Positions 57,866-64,000 of a DNA stretch of 64,000 nt are shown in pieces. Each line of letters begins with the position of its first letter. Positions within the stretch are counted from its first letter, which is position 1. A model generated the notes under the pieces. That model ran no database searches, was not told where the DNA came from, and was given only the letters and a program-made list of their open reading frames with translations. A program made the position numbers and the translations under genes. Origin of the DNA: Rhea pennata (Eukaryota; Chordata; Aves; Rheiformes; Rheidae); the NCBI RefSeq assembly GCF_028389875.1, contig NC_084665.1, positions 97,693,435 to 97,757,434 of the forward strand, in the 5' to 3' direction.

Positions 57866-60606
57866 AGCAAAAGGAGGGTTGCCCAGGCACAGCGTGTCAT
57901 TTTCGGTGGGCACGTTCCCTAAAAGTGAGGAACTGAAAGTGAATTTCGTTACCTTTATTTAGTTGAGTTCACTGAGCAAATAAAGCACCTCAAAATATAA
58001 ATACAAAAGTAAATACTCCAGGTACGACGCACTTGCTTTATCTAAATTAAAAATGCAACATCACCTAACATGACTTAAAATAAAAAAGTGGTGGTAACAA
58101 GTTTTTTTGAGACTATGTAGAATAGTATCTAAGGAAAACAAAAACATAACAGTTGTTGACATTTCCTTTGTGCTGCACACATTTTTTTGGCAATTAATAC
58201 GATAAGTTATCTAAATGTTACTGATATTTTATCCCAGCCTCTTTACTCATGCCTGACCTGAACTAATTTGACAGTAGCCTCTTTCCCCTTTTCCTTAGAA
58301 CAAACTTCAGCCCTCATACACACATAAATCATTCAAATAATAACTGCTTGGTCATAGGCAAACATGACAAAATATTAAAATTAATATAAAGGAGTCAGCA
58401 AAGCCCAGTTGAGCGCCTGGATGAAGTTTCTGTTCCTCTCTTATTCACCCCTTCTGTTAATCAAAAAGACTCGACAAGTTTTGCCTCAAACTGGATGGAA
58501 AGAAAGCACTTCAGAACAGGCGCTCTGAGCATCCTACCAGATGTTTGTACTCCAATTCTGGCTACAGCCTCTGAGCACTACCATAGGCCTAATAAATAAT
58601 GAAAGAACTTCCTTAACTTTATACTGTATCATACTACATCTAGCTAGTCACATATTTCTAAGAATAGAAGAGTAAGATTACTCTTAGTGTCTAGAATAAA
58701 CTGTAGATTATTTTAGGATAAAAATAAGAGGAGATACATATGAGCTCTGACATGATTTATGAAAGTGAATTAAGAATTTAAAGAACTCATACGAGTATGA
58801 AGGGAAAAGTTCTTAAAATGTCTATGTGAATTTTCAAGGGGAATAACTAATTAGCAGTCTCTGAAACACACCATTGCATTTCAAAACAGGAACTAGTATA
58901 CTAGAGAAAGTAGGAAGTTGGGCTTTAAAGTCTTAACTATTTTAGGTACTATATGAGATAAATGAGGCTTGTATCAACTTGTTTGCCAAGCTAAACTAAG
59001 ATTCTCTCGAACAAACTTGAAAAGCAGACTGACAAAGTGACAAATACTCCCAAAATGGGAATGAAGTGGAAAGCAAAGACTCATGTCTCAGAGTGTCTGA
59101 TCCATTTGGACACCCCGTCAACCCACTAGGTACCTAAAAGCACAACCACGCAAGCACAGTTCTGGGTAATTAAAAAGTTGTTTCTCTACACGCCCAGAGC
59201 TGCCGCTATGCAGCCTGCCGATCGTCAGTGCTACACTAATTCAGAATTCACAAATACACACAAGGGACTTTCCCTTGCCTCAGTCCTCTGAGCTAACTAA
59301 CCCAGCGGACATTCTCCAAATATGCCTAACCCATACAGAGGGATCTCTACACATAACATAAAATACTTGCCTTCATTAACATTGGAAAAAAGGTCACGGC
59401 ATATCTCCTTATCTTCTAACAACCCAGTCATACAAGGTGCTTTTCTCAGGCTGCCCCGCAAAAAAAGTCAACGTAATTAAACGAAAGATCTCACTTTGTC
59501 TTCCTGTTTTCCCTGGCTGCCTGTACTCACGACTCTGTGTTCATAGCTACTTACCTGGAGCATTCAGAGCCCACCAAAAGCCAACTCTAATCCAGGAGAA
59601 AACCAGCCCAGCCTCAAACTGATGACAATACTTTACTGCACGGTTTAATGTAAGCAGATTGTCAAATAGCTGTATTAGGCGAATGAAGGCAAGACATCAC
59701 ACGGAGTATCGGAGAGAAAGCCAGTTCAAAAGGTAATTGTAAAAGGAAAATAAGAATTAATCACAAAAATTGGAGGAATCACCCATCTAACTGTGTACTC
59801 TTTTCTCTGACTGGAACAGAGACAGAAGGAACTGTAATTACAGAACAGTGCACGTCTATTTGCCATTTAACCACCTGATTCTGCACCCACAGCGGTTGAT
59901 AGGAGTTCTGGCACCAACGCAAGAAAGTCTCACAGCTCGGCTCTTCTGTCGTCTGAACTGGGAATTCAGCCTGTAGTCAATGAACTCCACTAGGGCATCC
60001 GGACTTAAATGTACAACTCCTTCCTTTATCTTTTCAATCTTGGCCTTGAGGATATATGATGGTAGCCAGGATACTACAAATTAACCTCAACATTTAATTC
60101 TAAGCTTGAATAAACTCAAAGGAAATAAGATCAGAAGTCAAGAATTTTAGCTGTTTGCAAAAAGCAAGCAAGAGTGTATGCCTCGTATCCCACTAAAGCC
60201 TTTCACAGACATATGGCTCACAGAGGAAAAGAGTAAATAAGACCCTATACTGCTGTTTTGGAAGAAAATAGTCACTGGGGAATTCTTTGCTAATACAGAA
60301 GCATTCCATCACTTAGCCTCGGCTCTAATTTTGGTAACGATTTCCAATAAATTCTAGTTCCATTATTTTTGTATTTATAAAATGCTAAAAAGATAATCTA
60401 GCCAGGTTATATATTTTTCTTCATATATATTTAATAAACATTTAAAAAGTCCTTAAACAAAGGATAGCACTGTCAGCAAGTAAAATTCTGCAACTTAAAC
60501 TCTCCAATACCTCTATTTCTAACAAATCTCTACAAAAAATGGGTCACAGCTTCTGATGAAGTGTACTCACAAAAAAGTGCATTTGGAATGCAAAATGCAT
60601 TTTAAT

Positions 60607-60668
60607 GTGCATTTTAAACGCATTACAAAGTGCAAAACCCCTACAAGTGATTTTGAATTAAAATGCAC
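60607..60668. repeat. Inverted repeat / potential hairpin
   Basis: GTGCATTTTAA at 60607-60617 is exactly complementary to TTAAAATGCAC at 60658-60668, with a 40-bp loop. Other TGCATTT/AAATGCA words occur from 60575 on. No miRNA-like long stem is evident. Confidence 0.8.
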
Positions 60669-62761
60669 TTGCAATTGTTTTTCAACTTCATTTACATTTC
60701 TTCTTAGACTTTTTAGATTAAGAAAATAAAAAATGAGAAAATTATTTTCTGACAAATCTGTTTTCAGCCTTCTAAATTACAACTTCTTTTCACCTCACTT
60801 TTAAAAGCCAAAGTGGCAAAAATATACACTTTGCATCTATTTCCTGCCTTTGTCATTCTTTGCTTTTAGTTTAGAAATATTCCGGTAGAAAAACTGAAAA
60901 TTATTTCCTTCTTTTACATTAACCATTTCCATCCTGTTAAAGACCTGAGTGAAGGAATCTGCAGCACTGCAACTAAAGGATGAAATCAGACTGGAGCTTT
61001 CCATCCTTAAAACCAGCTTCCATCAAAATCAGGAAGGACAGAGAAGATTAAAAGAGATTCCAGGGTTCCAAAGCTGTAGCTGTGAAAAACGCTGTTTGTG
61101 TTGTGCCTGAAGCCTAACCTGCTATGCAGTTATCATCACTGCTCTGTAAAGCTTGCTTTACAACTTGTTGAATATGACATCTAGTCACTGAACTAGAAGA
61201 CAAATTATGACAAAGAAAGGTTAAAGTTCTATAAGCCACATAAATGCAATCTGCATTTAAATAAATTTTGATATTTGTACAATACTTTAAATAAATAAAT
61301 CAAGACAATTTATCCTTTGCATTTATTTATTTATAAAGATTTTCCCACGTGTTATAATTTTATTTGTGCTTGGCAGAAAAGCTTGTAATCTCAGAAAGTA
61401 AATTGGGTATTAACATAAAGCAAGTAATGTAATTTTGCAAGCTCCCTCCAAACACAGTTTTAGTGAGATCAATGCTGAAACACTAGCTATGACATTCCAA
61501 AGGACTGTCAGTTTTATGAGACTTTTAATTTATTACAAAGATAATGCTAACAATAACCTCCTCTTAAGTGAAGTATTTGATACTATAAACACAACGATTG
61601 CAAATCAGGAAGTTGTTTCAAAAATATTTACTCCAAGACACCTGCAACTTCCCTAGGAATATGCAGTCAAGAATATGTCTACAGTACTACAGAAAGATTT
61701 GTAAATGCTTTGAACTGAATTCATTATTAGAACCAAGGAAACAACCAAGGTGGAGAATGAGTCAGTTTAAATATATAGGAAACATTTAAAAAAATCCTAC
61801 CAACCCATAAAAATGAAGTTATTGGCAGCTATACTGAGAAAAATCTAGAGTTAGTTAAATTAAGTTAAGAATAAAAAATGAACCATCTCTAGATTTCATA
61901 GCAGAAATATCATTAAGTTTTTCTGTAGCTTTGCTTTAAGAGAATTTTTCAAATTCACTAAATCATATATAAAAATTAAATAGTGTTTTCAATTTTTTTA
62001 AATATATCAAGTTCAGGGAAAATCTCTACTGCAAAAATATCTATCTGAGAAATCATTGATTTCCAAAACCTTTGGAATTTTACCTTTGAAATAAAAATTT
62101 CACTTCACTGCATTTGACACAGCGAAGGCAGAGTCTGGAAAACTCAATACAGCCTTATATTTATAAACAGTACAAGCTTGAAGAAAGTACAGTAACACAA
62201 TAAAAAAATAAGGCTAGAAAAAAATACCTCACATGGGAAATTGAAGTACATCAGTTTAATTTACTTGAAAATAAATGCAAAGCTGATTTGATTACTGAGA
62301 AAAAAATTGTACATTAAATGTGTCCTTAATGTTACTCAGGGAGGCATAACAAAAAACAGTTGCTGGAGGCTGAAGCTACATGCTCAAGTGAAAAAAATAC
62401 ATTTTGAAATACGTGAATGACTAGAAAACACTGAAACAAAATGTCAAGATGACTGAGGAAGTGTCTTGCTGATGCCTTTCAGGTGGAAACTACTTCTATA
62501 GAAGATTCACTTAGCAAAATTTCTGGGGCCGTGCAGGAATGCTGAGAGAAATACAATCTCCTGCATAACGCAAGAAGCCAGAAGAGATAACACAGTGGTC
62601 CACTGTGGTCCAAGTTCCATGCAATCCTTGATCAGCACCTAAACTTTCTGTGTTTCCCGATCAGTAATATTGCACCATCAACCATATCGCATCTGGGTAA
62701 CATCTAATTATCTTCCGAAGCACCTCATTTAACTTCAAACACTGCTGTAATAGTACCAAGT

Positions 62762-62934
62762 TGTTGCAGTAGGTTGCCCAGAGAGGTTGTGGAATCTCCT
62801 TCTCCAGAGATCTTCAAGGCCCGCCTGGATGCAGCCCCATCTAACATGCTCTAGGTGACCCTGCTTGAGCAGGGGGGTTGGATCTCCAGAGGTCCCTTCC
62901 AACCTCAACTGTTGTGTGATTCTGTAATTCTGTA
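62762..62934 (+). mobile_element. CR1 LINE 3' fragment
   Basis: It reads GGTTGCCCAGAGAGGTTGTG, GATCTTCAAGGCCCGCCTGG, then CTAGGTGACCCTGCTTGAGC and ends GTGTGATTCTGTAATTCTG. This is the same region as 30855-31017 of the larger CR1 copy, with an internal deletion of about 9 bp after GGGTTGGA. It is antisense to COL19A1. Confidence 0.93.
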
Positions 62935-63229
62935 GTAATATACTGCTCTGAGAGCCTAAAGCCAACAGCAGGAACATCGTAAAACTACGCACAAAGGCAA
63001 TATCCACAGAACGGTCTAGTGTCTCTCGTTCAGGAATGAGCAAGAGGGGAATGACTAGCCATCTCTACTCATTTCTCCCAGTGAGTAGAATTAAAAATAG
63101 AGGATATTATTTAGCAAGGTCTCATGTCTAACATAAGATGCATAATAATTCATTTCACTAAAGAAGAAAAAACCAAAAATTTTGTACAAATTCATTAGCA
63201 GTAGAGCAAGGAGGAACATAGGGCTTGCC

Positions 63230-63248
63230 TTTTTTTTTTTTTTTTTTT
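63230..63248. repeat. Poly-T tract (19 bp)
   Basis: An uninterrupted T run, with no associated repeat recognised. Confidence 0.95.
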
Positions 63249-64000
63249 AATTACAGTAAAGTTTTGAAGACTGCTTGAGATGAATGTAACTCACTTTGGA
63301 AAAAGGAAATTAAAAGACTGTCAACTGGAATGTACTGATCAACTTAGAAGAGGGCAAGATCTTCTGTATGATTAAGTGATAGGTATTCTATTACATAGTC
63401 ACAAGTAATGAAAGCCACAGATTACTGCTTTTTAAGAGAAACTTGTCTTTAAAGCTCTAAGAACCTGGGCTAACTTAAAAAGAAATAGCAAGGATAAAAT
63501 GCACAATACAGGCAAGGAAAATGTGTAGCTTTTCTTTTTGTATGTAAACAATGAATTCTAGAAAATATGCTCAACTTCTGGAAAGTACATGACAGGCAGA
63601 CCTTTCAGTATATTACTTGTTTTGAGAAAAAAACACTTTTACAAATAATCAAATCTGAAAGGAGTGCAGTATGAGTATGAAGGAGGTATAGGAACATAAA
63701 TTTGGGGAATATAATTAAGCATAGTATGAGTTTTTGGCATAAGACATTAAAAATGAAAAACATCAATTCTCAAAGAAAATATTGTAGCAACTTCACTCCT
63801 TTTCTTCTTTGGTTTAGTATCTACTCTACAATCCCACTAGAGCCTTTCCTAGAAGAGTGTATTATTTAGGCTAATATTACATGCCTCTGAAATATAAATG
63901 GAATTATGCACTATATCTTATTGCAGAGATTAATAACATAACATCTTCAGAATTAGTAATGTTTAACATCACTTTTTTACTTTGCAGATTGGTTTCTGGA

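Larger units (their letters stand above)
54777..64000 (-). other. COL19A1 intron upstream of exon a (continues past window)
   Basis: At least 9224 bp with no collagen exon found. It contains an AT repeat (55150-55165), two GC/CpG-rich patches (55780-55985, 57715-57865), a tRNA-derived relic (55540-55630), an 11-bp inverted repeat (60607-60668), a CR1 piece (62762-62934) and a poly-T tract (63230-63248). Confidence 0.8.

Noticed and set aside
57576..57962. 128-codon plus-strand ORF over the second CpG-rich patch
   Set aside because: Low-complexity Arg/Gly/Ser/Pro-rich translation expected from GC-rich DNA; no splice or start context.
59500..59535. Minus-strand sequence resembling a collagen codon pattern (RQPGKTGRQ)
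   Set aside because: Gly not in every third position, no in-frame splice sites.
1..64000. tRNA, rRNA, snRNA, miRNA genes, CRISPR arrays, prokaryotic operons
   Set aside because: None seen; the tRNA-like pieces do not fold into cloverleaves and the rest of the window is vertebrate intron and exon sequence.

Overview
This is vertebrate nuclear DNA, almost certainly from a bird. AT-rich introns separate many short, phase-0 exons that encode Gly-X-Y collagen repeats on the minus strand. The interspersed repeats are CR1 LINEs with the typical avian 3' end (CACAGAATCACAGAATGG... in one orientation, ...GATTCTGTGATTCTATG in the other). There are no prokaryotic operons, CRISPR arrays, complete RNA genes or intact mobile elements.

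The only gene recognised is the central part of COL19A1 (collagen alpha-1(XIX) chain), transcribed right to left. I place 29 exons between 54776 and 3, totalling 1476 nt (492 codons). All are multiples of 3, all but two begin with a Gly codon, and all have GT/AG splice sites. Identification rests on near-identical stretches shared with the mammalian type XIX chain as I remember it, notably the non-collagenous interruption [11 protein letters not shown] followed by SYPGPPGPP, and the IALPL-GD-G--LK segment. The 5' exons (signal peptide, laminin-G-like/thrombospondin N-terminal domain, first collagen segments) lie beyond 64000. The 3' exons (last collagen segments and C-terminal domain) lie below position 1.

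Layout in gene order: 54777-64000 is intron, with two GC/CpG-rich patches, a CR1 piece and a poly-T tract. 45107-54776 holds two exons flanking a 9.6-kb intron, and 40371-45106 an exon and a 4.7-kb intron. 28937-39581 is an exon-dense block (12 exons) interrupted by a 5'-truncated CR1 at 29945-31017. 21266-24017 encodes an imperfect collagen segment where a cysteine-containing stretch known from mammals was not found. 10235-17862 covers more triple helix and the [11 protein letters not shown] interruption. 3-8144 holds the last five exons.

The repeats tell their own story: three younger CR1 3' fragments and one older one, a 1.1-kb CR1 reverse-transcriptase relic, two heavily decayed CR1 fossils of 1.3-1.4 kb (12.3-13.8 kb and 25.2-26.5 kb), and several probable MIR/tRNA-derived SINE relics. 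I found no novel biological system. The most useful leads are lineage differences in the non-triple-helical interruptions of the collagen.
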